Shown: piece after piece, positions 1 through 10,851 of the stretch | Layout: the number at the start of each line of letters is the position of its first letter | Numbering within the stretch: position 1 is the stretch's first letter | Origin: Camellia lanceoleosa | Lineage: Eukaryota > Streptophyta > Magnoliopsida > Ericales > Theaceae | Assembly: GCA_025200525.1 (NCBI GenBank) | Contig: CM045758.1 | Location: forward strand, 5,390,580 to 5,454,579 | Reading direction: 5' to 3' | DNA length: 64,000 nucleotides | Made by a program: the position numbers and the translations under genes | Notes under the pieces: generated by a model | Told to the model about the DNA's origin: nothing | The model's input: the letters and a program-made list of their open reading frames with translations, nothing else | Database searches by the model: none

Positions 1-1148
1 GTTTTGTTTATGTTGAAACTTTAATTATTTGCCCATGTTAAACATTGTGCACCTTAATTTATAAGTAAAAAATCGGCTTATGTTCACAGTTATAAGTTAT
101 AAGCTGTTAGGCTATAAGTTACGATCACTTTCCCACAGCTCTACCAAACGGGGCCCATGTCTCGTGCCTCGCTCCTATGTTACCTGGACTGGGTGCAGTT
201 GTCAAATATGCCTATGCATCCCGAAGTCAGGGGGATTCACATATTGTTCTAATTATCAGACACAGGGACTGTGTCAAAAAATTGGATACAAATATGGGGA
301 TACCTCCACATATTGATGTAAACTTCAAAACTAAGTATTCTATACTGTAGAATGATCAAGATTTTTATCCAAAATTTACTAATAAATTGAAACCATCACT
401 TGCAAATTTAATTTTGAGGATAATAAAATTATCTCACTAACCTGTGAGAGGAGATGACGTTTAAAACTATAAAGAAGCATGGACAAGAAGCCAAAAGTTT
501 GAAAGCATAAAACGTAGATTAAAACCGAAAAACCCAAGCGCAACGTAATAACAATGCAAAGCTTTCTTGTGTAATATGGATGTTATGTATCAGCCACCCA
601 ACGAAAGCCATGTTGAAACCATAGCCTTCAAAATGAATTCCTAGTGCCCAAAAATATTAGAGATAAATCCAAAGGAAAAAAACTTTACCCTATCAATTGT
701 TAATACTCTTATTGGATGTATCACATAGGGATAAATCCAATACACTGTCATCCCCAAAGGGCTTTGAATGTATCGGATTTATTCCTCTTCCAATTTGAGT
801 ATTGACTATTGATTGGTGTAGCATGTTCTAGAAAAGAGGAGGAGAAATGCCTCACGTCAAAAATCGAACCCCCGTTAGGAACTGCCTTGAAAAAGGTGAA
901 GTGCAAGTATTGTGACATTATTTGTGCATGGGATATATAAATTGATGATTATGCTCATGGAGTCGATATCACCAACAATAACAATTGTGGCAATGTTGAC
1001 AACTTCGGAAACAATGGTGACTTGTCACCGACAATGTTGATTGATTTATTTGTTGAGAAATGATGTGAATGTAAACTTGAATTGCTATCTTTCTCTATTT
1101 TGTTTTATTTGTTAAGTAAGGATTTGAATGTTACTTAAATTCAATTGC
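1..1148. other. gene-free AT-rich intergenic DNA
   Basis: I see no coding region in this stretch. The only open frame near the left edge (80-316) has no recognisable domain and overlaps short palindromic sequence. No splice-site pair, RNA gene or clear transposon terminus could be supported. Confidence 0.6.
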
Positions 1149-1151
1149 TTA

Positions 1152-1379
1152 GGTCTCGTTTGACATGTAACACTTTTAGTTTAAAAGTCAAAAAAGTTAT
1201 TAAAAAATCAAAAAATCTATAACTTATACCAAAAAGTCAAAGATTTCATTTTCTCTTTACTTTTTGTACATCTTTTCGTAAAAAATCAAAATGTCATTCT
1301 AAATATACTAATTTTTTTACTTCATATTTTACTCAAAAAGTCAAAAAATTACTAAAATAGTTTGTTCCCAAACGAGGTC
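1152..1379. mobile_element. Tourist-like MITE, copy 1 (228 bp)
   Basis: Short non-coding element with terminal inverted repeats: the left end reads GGTCTCGTTTG and the right end reverse-complements to GACCTCGTTTGG. It is flanked by TTA at 1149-1151 and 1380-1382, the 3-bp target duplication typical of PIF/Harbinger (Tourist) elements. The interior repeats AAAAAGTCAAA blocks and codes for nothing. An element of the same length, ends and interior lies at 20803-21030, which supports the family call. Confidence 0.75.
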
Positions 1380-1394
1380 TTAGTGTTAGTATTA

Positions 1395-2029
1395 GTGAGC
1401 ATGGCAAACAAATGAGAATGCAAGGATCAAACCTTTTTCTTCTCATGCTTAACTTTATAATTCACAAAGTACAAATTTTGTAGATGCCATGTACCTTCTG
1501 CAAGTAGATCAAAAGACATTGAAAATTTTAAAAAACTTCTACCATTTTGAGCAAATGATTTCAGATAACAAAAAGCACAAACAAATCTAAATAGGCAAAA
1601 AAGACATAATTAAATTACGTTCAAAGCGAGATAGAAAGAAAGAGAGAGATGGCAAAAGGAAACAAATGTTGACCTCCACCACGAAAAAAACGAGCAATGA
1701 CTCCTTATCAACAAAGAAGCAAGATTGTAAAAAATTAGGGGTGAGACAAGATTGTTGTTTTGAGATTCTACCGGCCTAGATAGGATCATCAAATCAAGAA
1801 TCATAAGATCCTAGAAGAAATAAAATATGTATAACAATTTTTATATGATTAATGAATACAATCAAAATTCAGAGAAAATGCACTTGAATAATAAAAAATA
1901 AATAAATAAAAACTATCCTAAAAAAACAAAATTAATCCGATAAACTTTCACAAATTCACCTAAACAAACTTAAAGATTTGTGAATTATAAATGTCGGTAT
2001 GAGAAGATTCATTTGTTTGCCATGCTCAC
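1395..2029. mobile_element. candidate TIR element, 635 bp, TA-flanked
   Basis: GTGAGCATGGCAAACAAATGA at 1395 recurs in inverted orientation ending at 2029, so the ends form an almost perfect 21-bp terminal inverted repeat. TA dinucleotides abut both ends (1393-1394 and 2030-2031). The interior is AT-rich with no domain I can name. The TA flank suggests a Tc1/mariner-type non-autonomous element, but a chance inverted repeat or another superfamily remains possible. Confidence 0.5.
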
Positions 2030-2252
2030 TAACGCTAAAATCAAGCAATATGTGGTGTCCCCTAATCTCTATCCAATTTTTTGACTGTTTCTAGCCAAGT
2101 CCACTTACTTGATAATTAGGAGAATATGCGAAGAACAACTATATCCAGTCCAGGTGGCGTGAGATTCGCCGAAGCAAAAAGCATGCAAACACCGTTCACA
2201 TGAAGGAAGGAAAATGATAATTGAATGAAGGCAAATAATTAAAGGATTATAC

Positions 2253-2790
2253 TGTGTGGGTGATTTTCCGACCACATTGTCAACTCAGTAATCAGCTGGA
2301 GAGACCTGGCAGAATAGATGACACATGGCTAACCTGCAACAGAAAGAGAAGATTATGGCGATGGTTCGTCCACCCGGGGGCACTTCGACGATCAAGTCAG
2401 TATATCTCTCACAGATAATCAATAGTGCAAACCCACTATTCAGAATATAAATTGCGTACCTTAGACCCACGGGGATGCCTCTCTTTTATAGTTAACTCAA
2501 TCCTAGTCCCTATAGAAGCTTGACTTCTATGGACTCCCATTCAGTGCTTACTTTGGACTCCTCAAGAGATAAGGATAGATTCCCTAAGAACATTATCCTT
2601 ATCCATCTTGAAGTTTTTCCTTGTTCTAGGTCTCTTGTTCCTTATCTGCTTATCTCGGATTCCAATATCTTCAGAGACAACCTCAGCCACGCTGAGATCA
2701 TCTCGGCGTTACGACCAGGACATGTGGCACCTCGGTTGATACATCGGCGTCACATTGCCACGTGTTGGTACTCAAAAATATATCCCCACA
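2253..2790 (-). repeat. 3' LTR of the Tat element
   Basis: 538-bp direct repeat of 12515-13047. In element orientation it starts TGTGGGGATATA and ends CCCACACA. Differences between the LTRs are mostly transitions, plus a short indel-rich block at 2295-2345. The left flank is TATAC (2248-2252). Confidence 0.93.
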
Positions 2791-2802
2791 ACTGCCTCCT
2801 AG
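2791..2802 (-). other. polypurine tract of the Tat element
   Basis: Directly next to the 3' LTR, the minus strand reads AGGAGGCAGT just before the LTR start. A purine-rich run in this position primes plus-strand DNA synthesis in LTR retrotransposons. It is short and interrupted by C and T. Confidence 0.6.
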
Positions 2803-3783
2803 GTTCTATTACCTTGGCATTCTGAAGTGATGGAACCTATATCGGTACCTCCTTCCAGTATGTCGGCTTAAATCAGTTTAGCCGAAATCATTGTTTAAGG
2901 CCGACATGTCTCCCTTAAAGAACAAGAATTCCAGTGAATTCCTTCACTCGTATGAGCTGTCATGCATCACTATTCAATCATTTCATTCACGTGTCTTATC
3001 CTCATTGGATCGTGCGACGCTACGAGCGCTACCAAGCCGCCTTTTCGCTCGACGATTCGCTACTCTAGGTGCATTAACTGCCCTTTTTTTGCTGTCGTTT
3101 CAAGTTTTAACAAAAAACTTTTCCCTCTTCTTTCATTTCTTCACTTTTCATTCGATATTCTTGTTTTTTCTCTCTCTTACTTTTTTCTCTCGAATTCGCC
3201 ATTGTTCCAGACTTCAAACTCTGCAACTGCCTTCATTCCTCCCTCTTGATGAAGCTTTACTGCTCATATTTCAGAATCGTCGCCTGACTTCGGCGATCTT
3301 CATACCGGCTTCACTTTTTTTGGTAAGCCACTGTTCCTTTCGTTTTCAATTCTCTGATGTTCTTTACTACTTGTTGCCATTATTGCTTTATTTAAACATT
3401 CGATTTGTGAATCTCATATCTGAGTGTGTTTATTCCACGATTTTGCCCTTGCCCTTGCCCATGTCTTGAATACACGCATTGCTCATCATTTTCTTGCACT
3501 TTTGCCACTGTTCTTGACCTTGTACCCCTTGTACTCACTATGTTCTTGATAGTCCATCTTTGTTCTTGATTCTGAAACTTGTTCTTGTTTTCTGTTTTTT
3601 TTGTGCCTTTTCCAGATTTGTGCCTTCAATCTTCGTTTCCATAGACTTAGGTTTGGGAGTTGTCTGTAGAACCCACAATTTAGGAAAAAACTGAAACTTG
3701 CATTTACCTAAGTGTTTGCCGAGGTCCGAATAACCCTTTCAAAACATCTTCTGAAATCTAACCACTTCGATTAAGCCGATATC
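2803..3783 (+). other. non-coding zone upstream of the antisense ORF
   Basis: A pyrimidine-rich stretch (many CTTTTT and TTCTC runs on the plus strand) between the 3' LTR and the antisense ORF. Open frames here (for example 2891-3469) are low-complexity Leu/Phe/Ser-rich and match nothing I know. By position it could hold a plus-strand promoter and leader for the antisense ORF; that is inference. Confidence 0.4.
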
Positions 3784-4317
3784 ATGGGTATGTGGAAACA
3801 TAGGGTAAACACCCCATCCAAACTAGAATTCTTTAGATAAGAGTTTGAGATCCCAGCCGACGTTCATCTGAGGTTGGCTGGGGATGATAACTCCATCATG
3901 CCTACTGATGACTCCATGCCTTTCCCTGTGGTAGCCTTCATTGAGTGTGGACTTCGGCTCCCATTTAACACCATTTTCCGTGAAATACTTCATTATAACA
4001 AGTTGAACCCAATGCAACTTTCCATCAATTCCTTTCGAACCATTAATGGTATCATAGCCATAGCCAAACAAGAAAACGCTAGGATCACTTTAGCCAACAT
4101 CCAATATTGCTACACTATGTGTGGCCTCAAAAAGACACTGGCTACGTTTACTACCTCAAGCTGAGGTCCACTAAATACAAAATCGTTGCCGACCTCCCTG
4201 ACTCCAACAAGGGAGTTGGGGATGATTATTTCATTACTTCAGGGAACTGGGAGTTCGCCCCAGATGAAGACCTCCATCTCTTCCCTTTCCCTCGATTAGT
4301 CTTTGTAGAGGGCAATG

Positions 4318-4399
4318 GTAAGAGCCCTGCATTCATACCTACTTGTTTTTTAAAGTCTTTCATACTTTATCTATTTCTTAATGTCTGCTTTTCTTGCAG
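4318..4399 (+). other. intron 1 of the antisense ORF
   Basis: 82 bp from GGTAAGAG to a pyrimidine-rich TTTTCTTGCAG. The frame reads from LVFVEGNG into AVPKPPKNFRQSF across the junction. Length, donor and acceptor are typical of a small plant intron, which supports plus-strand transcription of this region. Confidence 0.7.
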
Positions 4400-5186
4400 C
4401 TGTTCCTAAGCCACCAAAAAACTTTCGCCAATCCTTCATTCCCAGCAAGGATTTGAAGAAACTTTTGGACTTGCCAGTTCATAAATGGAAGGCGCCTCTG
4501 CTTCTCAATTTTATTCCAACATATAAATCAGCTCTGCCCGACGTCCCTAGGAGGAAGAAGAAAAGCCTTTCTCCACCCTCTGCCACAACTCCACAAACCG
4601 CGTCCATATCTCGGACAGACCAAGGATCAACCTCTGATCCAGCTGAACAACCGTCAACCTTGGCTCCATACTTGATTCCAATATCCCAACGCCGTCGACG
4701 CCGGCTTCTCTCACGAGATGAGTCGCCAAACCGCCCATAGATCTCCTGGCTAGCATTCCTTTTGACGTTGATGTACAACTAACACAAACCCAACTTCCAC
4801 CAAAGCAAAAACGAATCAAAAAGGCTCAGCCCAAGGCAAAGGTGACTCAGATCGATTCTGAGGATACCTTGCCAATTTCCAAACTGGCTCCGAGTAAGAA
4901 GACTGCCTCTGTCCCCCGAAGAGGTCTGCTGAAACACTTCCATCCGAATCTACCAAATCCAAAAGGCCGAGGTCATCTTCTGCATCGACCTCGGGGTCTA
5001 AAAAGCCTGATGCCCCCTGGACCCCCGAAATCACTCTAGAAGATAAGCCTGTTATGGCTAGTGATAGCGCCGATGATATCAATGTCTTGCTGATCTCAAG
5101 ATCTGCTTCTTCCAGGCGATCTGGAGCGAAACACCGAGTTCAGTGAGTACGAGAACTATGCTCTGATGCTTCAGTGCTCTGTTTAG

Positions 5187-5265
5187 GTAAGTGTCTTTGC
5201 TTAGTTGTTTTTCTTTCTTCCTTTTTTATACTTTAGAAAATAACTTTTGTTTTGTTCACTTTCAG
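5187..5265 (+). other. intron 2 of the antisense ORF
   Basis: 79 bp with the strong donor AG|GTAAGTG and the acceptor TTCACTTTCAG, T-rich throughout. It precedes the coiled-coil exon beginning with AIQHAHSF. Confidence 0.7.
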
Positions 5266-6362
5266 GCCATCCAGCATGCTCACTCATTCTCAATACAATC
5301 TTTTGAGAACCGGGAGAAGCTGGCCGAGAAGAAGAGGGAGATCTCCAGTCTTCAGAAAATTAATAAAAATTTGCAGTCAAAGATGAAGACCCTGGAAGAT
5401 CAGGCCGAGGTCGCTATCAAAGAAAAAGACGATGCCGAAGAAAAAGTTGGTGCTGCTGAAGCGATAAACAAAGTCCTTGAAGCCCAGTTGAAGGAGGCCG
5501 AGGAAAAAGTGGCCCAGGCCCAAAAGGAGCTTCAAGACGCCTTGGCCACCAAAGAGGCTGAAATCAAAGATGCCGACAAGAAGGCATATGCTCAGGGCAT
5601 GGCCGATGTTACGGAGGCCTACGAAAAGCAAGTCAAGCAAGCATGCAACAAGGGTTTCACCCTTGGTTGGATGACCTTACTAAAGAAACTTGATGTCCCC
5701 GAGGACTCCTCCTTTAAGAATGTCGATGCCATTCCCCCCAACTTCAACTTAATCTGATGACGACTCTGAATCTGAGGAGGAGGTTCTGGTGAGGAAGCCC
5801 AAAGAAGCTGTTGGGGCCAAGTCTTCTTCTCAAAATGAGCAAGTCCTAGACTTGACTCAAGATGAGGAGGTTGAGGAGGTTCCCAAGGAAGCTACCTCTA
5901 AGCAAGCATCTTTGGACGTGCCTCTTGCTGACAAGAGCCTTGATCAGAACCTTCAGGAGATTGATGCTGAGCTTACGGCCGAGAAGGTGGCCGAGATGTC
6001 CTCCCAGCAATCTTCCGAACTTCAAACTCAACCATCTGCTACTGCTGAGGAGCCTTAGTTTTATGTTTTGTTTTTTCCTTTTCTGAAGTAATGTAAAACT
6101 CTTTACATCGTCGACATTCTCTTAATACAACTCTTTTGCTTTTGAATGCTTGCATGTTTGCCTCGTATACTTTCATACTTAGAATATTTTGCATATCTTC
6201 AATATACACTTCAATCCTTGTGCAACCTTCTCGGGGTGACACACCTCGGTTGTACAAACTGATGATTTATCTCGGCAAGTACCTAACTACCCTTCTCGCC
6301 GTAATCTTGGTTTCACTTTGTAAATATAAAATTTCAACAAGTGTTTAACCTTAGTCCTCAAT

Positions 6363-6640
6363 CTTGTAAATTGTCCACAAATTTCAACAAGTGTGAGACA
6401 TCATCTCGGTTTAACTTCAACTTGTAAATTGTTCACAAATTTTAACAAGTGTTAAACAATGATCTCGGTTTAACTTCAACTTGTAAATTGTCCACAAATT
6501 TCAACAAGTGTTAAACAATGATTTCGGTTTAACTTCAATTTGTAAATTGTCCACAAATTTCAACAAGTGCTAAACAATGATTTCGGTTTAACTTCAACTT
6601 GTAAATTGTCCACAAATTTCAACAAGTGTTAAACATATTC
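6363..6640. repeat. five tandem copies of a ~59-bp unit
   Basis: The phrase CTTGTAAATTG starts at about 6363, 6421, 6480, 6539 and 6598, giving periods of 58-59 bp. Units share a core with CCACAAATTTCAACAAGTG and TCGGTTTAACTTCAA and differ by a few substitutions. The array lies between the end of the antisense ORF and the end of integrase, a position where Tat-lineage elements often carry tandem repeats. Confidence 0.92.
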
Positions 6641-6789
6641 TTCTTCTCTCTGTCCCCTAATGTGAACCTGAGTTCCACCTGGGTTCTCATTATGCATGTA
6701 TTCTAGAGACAATGTCAAGTATCTTGAAAAGAGAACCAGCTGAATCTTTATTTATTTACTTCGGCAAATGGTAAAGGCACAAAGAAATT

Positions 6790-7850
6790 CTAATGATAGA
6801 AAATTTTCAAATTACAAGTGTTCCAAGGCCTTGGCAACTCTTTGCCCGCATTATCTTCAAGCCAATATGCCCCATTGCCAAGCACTGAGATGATTCTGTA
6901 GGGTCCTTCCCAATTTGGGCCAAACTTGCCCTCTCTGGGATCCTTCTTGTTGCCGATGACTTTTCTTAAGACGAGGTCACCAATATGAAATTCCCTTGGG
7001 TTAACCTTCTTGTTGTAAGCTTTGGCAAGCTGTTGCTGGTATGCTGCGAGCTGAATTGCAGCTTTCTCCCTTCGTTCTTCTAGAAGATCTAGATCTCGGG
7101 CTAAGAGTACATCATTAGTCCCGTTCTCTACCCCCTGGGTTCTAATCCCAGGGATGCCGACCTCCAGCGGAATGACTGCTTCTGTGCCATAAGCCATGGC
7201 AAAGGGGGATTCCCCTGTTGATCTTCTCAGCGTAGTCTGATATGCCCAGAGTACATTGGGCAATTCATCTACCCACTTTCCTTTTGCTGCCTGCAGCCTC
7301 TTCTTTATCCCATCTAGAATTACTTTGTTGGATGCTTCTGCTTGTCCATTGCTTTGTGGAAAGCTTGGGGTTGAAAAGTAGTTCTTCATCTTGAACTTTG
7401 CACAGAAGTTCTTGATTAGCTTACTGTCAAATTGAGTTCCATTGTATGCAACAATTGCTCTTGGAATCCCAAACCTGGTGATAATGTTCTTCCAAATGAA
7501 GTTCTTCACGTCCACATCTCAGATCCTGGCAAGAGGTTCAGCTTCTATCCATTTAGTGAAGTAATCTGTTGCTACCAGCAAGTACTTCCTTTGTCCAGTT
7601 GCTTGGGGTAGTTGCCCGATGAGATCCATGCCCCATTAGGCAAATGGCCAGGGACTGGATACAGGGTTCAGGTCTGCTGCTGGCTGGTGTATCAGAGATG
7701 CAAACCTTTGGCATTATTTACATTTCTTTACATAGGCTTCTGCATCTTTCTGCATGTAAGACCACCAATACCCCTCGGTGATGGCCCTATGAGCGAGTGA
7801 TCTACCCCCAGCGTGGCTTCCACAAATTCCTTCATGTATTTCATATAAAA
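6790..7850 (-). pseudogene. integrase of the Tat element (inactivated)
   Basis: The minus-strand frame runs from an H2C2 zinc finger region (HEGICGSHAGGRSL ... KKCK-stop-CQRF, about 7840-7700) through the core (WGMDLIG with the first catalytic Asp, near 7640) to an open frame from 7515. The second catalytic position reads AYNGTQF where the family has DNGTQF, a D-to-Y change, while the Glu in NGQAEAS is kept. The C-terminal region with GPNWEGPYRI and NLKIFYH is typical of plant Gypsy integrase. At least three in-frame stops (in CKQC, before WGMD, and before VDVKNF) precede the open part. The element therefore could not integrate with this copy. Confidence 0.88.
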
Positions 7851-8125
7851 AATCTTCGACTTGTAAGGGTGTACTCACCTTAAAAGGGGTCCAGTGAAGG
7901 ACCTTCTGTAGATATGTCCTTCTGCTGTCAGACTGAATCTTGCCGACTTCAATCTGATCTTGTGTGCCTCCTTGCGGTCATCTACCAGCTTTCCTTCTTT
8001 TAGGAACGCAACAATTGCGTCCATCCAGCTTGATCCCATGTCTACGCATATTGCTTCACGCTCTGTGGTTACTGGTTTAATGCTCGGGCCCGACAAGTAG
8101 TCAATCATTATTGTCCTTGCTTTTC

Positions 8126-8515
8126 CAGGTTGTACTGCACTAGCTAGGTTGGCCAACGCATCGGCGTGTCTGTTATCATCTCGGTTTACCTGGAGTAGTC
8201 GGTAGTTCTGGAATGAGGCCGCCAACCTGATGACCTCTTTTGCATATGCCGACATTCTTTCATCTCAGGCTACATATTCTCCTGTTGCCTGATTGACTAT
8301 CAGTTGTGAATCACAAAAAACTATTACCTCATCTGCTTGTACTGCTGCTGCCAGTTTTAGTCTTCAATGAGTGCTTCGTATTCTGTTTCATTATTTGAGG
8401 CCTTGAATCCCAAATAAATCGATTGTTCTAGTACCTGCCCATCTGGGGATATCAGTACTACTCCTGCCCCCGCTCCTTGTCGGTTTGAACTCCCGTCAAC
8501 AAACAGTCGAAAGAG
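8126..8515 (-). pseudogene. second RNase H domain (aRNH) of the Tat element
   Basis: Downstream of the ordinary RNase H comes [18 protein letters not shown] and NNETEYEAL, then, after a break near 8350-8255, NRDDNRHADALANLA. The D, E and D of an RNase HI fold are therefore visible. A second RNase H between RNase H and integrase marks the plant Tat lineage. The two halves are separated by frameshift and stop, so the domain is broken. The stretch 7875-8125 links it to integrase. Confidence 0.82.
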
Positions 8516-8660
8516 TCGCCGATATAAATGCTGTAGGGTCTGAGTTTGTCCTCTTTCTTTTGTTCTTTTGTCTTTGGCTGGGCTTCTCCTTGCTTGTTTG
8601 GACATCGTTTATCTTGGCTCAACGGAGCCCGATGTTCAATGGATTCTGGCCTGAACTCGG

Positions 8661-9858
8661 CCACGAAGTCGGCCAAAACTTGGCCTTTGATTGGTGTTCT
8701 AGGCCTGTACTCCAGATCATACTGGCCTAGGGTGACTGCCCATCTGGTTATTCTTCCTGTTAAGTCTCCTTGCTGCAATAGGGACTTCAATGGATGTTCT
8801 GTTAGTACCACAATTTTATGGGCCTGGAAGTAATGGTTCAACTTCTTTGAAGCCATTACTAAAGCCAGTGCCAATTTCTCTGAGGGTAGATACCTCATTT
8901 TTGCATCGGCTAGGGTTTTGCTTATATAGTAAACAGCCCTTTGCTCCCCTTTTTCTTCTTGGATTAGTACTGCACTTATCGCATGTTCTGAAACTGCCAA
9001 GTACAGGAACAACTCCTCCCCGGGTTCTAGATTTGAAAGAACTGGAGCTGTGGTCAGGTATTTCTTTAGATCGGCTAATGCTTCTTCGCACTCCTCTGTC
9101 CAAAAAAAGTCCGTGGCTTTCTTCACTAAGTTGAAGAAAGGTTTGCACTTGTCTAAGCTTCTACTTATGAACCTGTTCAGGGCTGCGGCCCTTCCAGTTA
9201 GCATCTGCACCTGTTTTGCCGACATCGGGCTCTTCAACTCTAGAATGGCCTTGATCTGATCTGGGCTGGCCTCAATGCCCCTTCTGGTCACTAGATATCC
9301 TAAAAACTTACCAGATCCAACTCCAAATGCACACTTCGATGCATTGAGTCGGAGCCGATATGTTTTAAGGATTTCAAAGACTGCTTTTAGATCGGCGAGA
9401 TGACCCTCAGGCTCCTTGGTCTTAACGACCATGTCGTCGATGTAGACTTCTACTGTTCGGCCAATCAGGTGTTTGAACATTTTGGTTACCAACCTTGGTG
9501 TTGTTGCTCTGCGTTTTCAACCCGAAAGGCATTACTCAGAATAAAGACAGCCTTTTGGGGTGATGAACGCGGTTTTCTCTTCGTCTGGGAGGTACATGGC
9601 TATCTGGTGGTACCCCCTGTAGGCATCTAGGAAGCTCATTCTTCCATGTCCTGAAGTAGCATCTACTAGCTAGTCAATCTTGGATAGAGAAAAGTTGTCT
9701 TTGGGACAGGCTTTGTTGAGGCTGGTAAAGTCTACGCAGACCCTCCATTTACCGTTCTTCTTTTTTACCACCATTGTATTGGATAGCCATGTCGGGTAGT
9801 GAACTTCTCTAATGGCCCTAGCCTCCAGAAGTCTGTCTACTTCTTCCTCTACTGTTTC
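8661..9858 (-). pseudogene. reverse transcriptase and RNase H of the Tat element
   Basis: The RT begins with EVHYPTWLSNTMVVKKKNG and VCVDFTSLNKACPKD (frame ending 9670), breaks around 9670-9492, and resumes with the active-site YIDDMVVK near 9444. The connection FLGYLVTRRGIEASP and the RNase H portion follow, ending with VLADFVAEF near 8661. Two polymerase Asp residues are present in YIDD. The gap between frames (stops, frameshift) includes the dNTP-binding region, so no single product is encoded. Confidence 0.9.
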
Positions 9859-10788
9859 GACGTGTATCAACATCGGTCTTCTGGCTCGTTCAATTACAGG
9901 TTTGGCCGACCTGTCAATATTCAGTTTGTGGCAAGTGATCTCGGGGTCAATGCCAGGCATTTCGTATGGTGTCCAAGCAAACACCTCAATATTTGCTCTA
10001 AAAAAAGCTTCCAACTCTTTTTCCTCTTCTTCGGCTAAACCCGAGCCGAGAAGAAAGAAGCGTTCTTCATCCCCATCCTGGACGAGGATTTTCTTCAGTG
10101 CCTCTTCATTTTTCTCAGCTGGCTCCTTGTCGACGTCTTCTAGGACTTCCATGTCCTTATCTTCAATTTCTGCCTTTTTTGGCTCTTGTATGCTGCAAGT
10201 AGATTTCATTGTTGCCATGGAGCAATTCTTCGCCTGCAGCTGATCGCCTCTGACTTCCTCTATCCCATGCTCTATTGGGAATCGCAATAGTTGATGCAAT
10301 GTTGAGGGAACTGCCCCCATCGCATGCAACCATAGCCTTTCCAAGATGATGTTGTAAGGGGCGGATATGTCAATGATGGTGAATTCTGTCTTGATCTTCC
10401 TAGTGCCATCCTGCACCTCCAAGCTTACTGCTCCTAGTGGCCATGTCGGCGTTCCATTGAACCCAACCATTGTGCCATTGGATTGTTCCATATCATCTAA
10501 GTGAAGGCCGAGCTTCTTGTAACATCGGACGTACATGATGTCACAAGAGCTGCCTTGGTCAATCAGGATGTATTTTACTTGGCACTCCCCAACCTGGAGG
10601 GATACTACCAAGGCATCATTAAGCGGATGCTGGACCATCTCTAGGTCGGCTTCAGTAAAGGTTATCATTGGTCCCTGGCACTCTTCTGCCCGATGTCTTT
10701 TCTCCCCGACTTGGTAGACATGTTGTAGGTGTTTTACCTTTTGGGTCTCTCCTCGGATTTCGTTCTCATTGACCTTAAAGTGAATCAC
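9859..10788 (-). pseudogene. aspartic protease and flanking region of the Tat element
   Basis: Open frame containing a retroviral-type protease region at about 10623-10263. The active-site loop reads LIDQGSS; the Asp-x-Gly-Ser pattern is kept but x is Gln instead of the usual Asn, Thr or Ser. The flap-like segment TEFTIIDISAPYNIILERLWL follows. An acidic Glu/Lys linker (about 10180-10000) joins it to the RT in the same frame, as expected for a Gag-Pol polyprotein. Confidence 0.82.
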
Positions 10789-10851
10789 ATTAACTACCCG
10801 AGGTCCTCCTGCTTGAGGTTGCTGTACTGGGGGAGGCGGAGCTGCTGGCGC

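Larger units (their letters stand above)
3784..6058 (+). pseudogene. antisense extra ORF of the Tat element (putative gypsy-type transposon protein, PF04195-like), broken
   Basis: Lies opposite to gag-pol, between integrase and the 3' LTR. It begins at ATG 3784 (MGMWKH), meets an in-frame TAA at 3838, then gives a conserved block with EFEIPADVHLRLAGDD and FIECGLRLPFN. This resembles the plant family annotated as putative gypsy-type transposon protein (Transposase_28). A frameshift near 4125-4140 leads into DTGYVYYLKLRS. Two GT-AG introns (4318-4399, 5187-5265) join blocks with further frameshifts. The middle is basic and Ser/Pro-rich. The exon after 5266 is a Lys/Glu-rich coiled coil to a stop at 5755. 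A further frame to 6058 is acidic with Gln/Ser-rich repeats. Extra ORFs in sense or antisense are known in Tat elements; their role is unknown. Several breaks make a full-length product unlikely. Confidence 0.72.

Noticed and set aside
2891..3469. 192-codon plus-strand open frame in the Tat element
   Set aside because: Leu/Phe/Ser-rich translation of a pyrimidine-rich non-coding zone; no domain and no frame continuity with the antisense ORF.
3823..4071. Minus-strand frame opposite the antisense ORF
   Set aside because: Shadow of the conserved plus-strand frame; no similarity to any retrotransposon domain.
6363..6640. CRISPR-like array of repeats
   Set aside because: Units are contiguous tandem repeats without unique spacers, inside a plant retrotransposon.
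8790..9134. Plus-strand frames across the Tat RT region
   Set aside because: Shadows of the RT-RNase H coding on the other strand.
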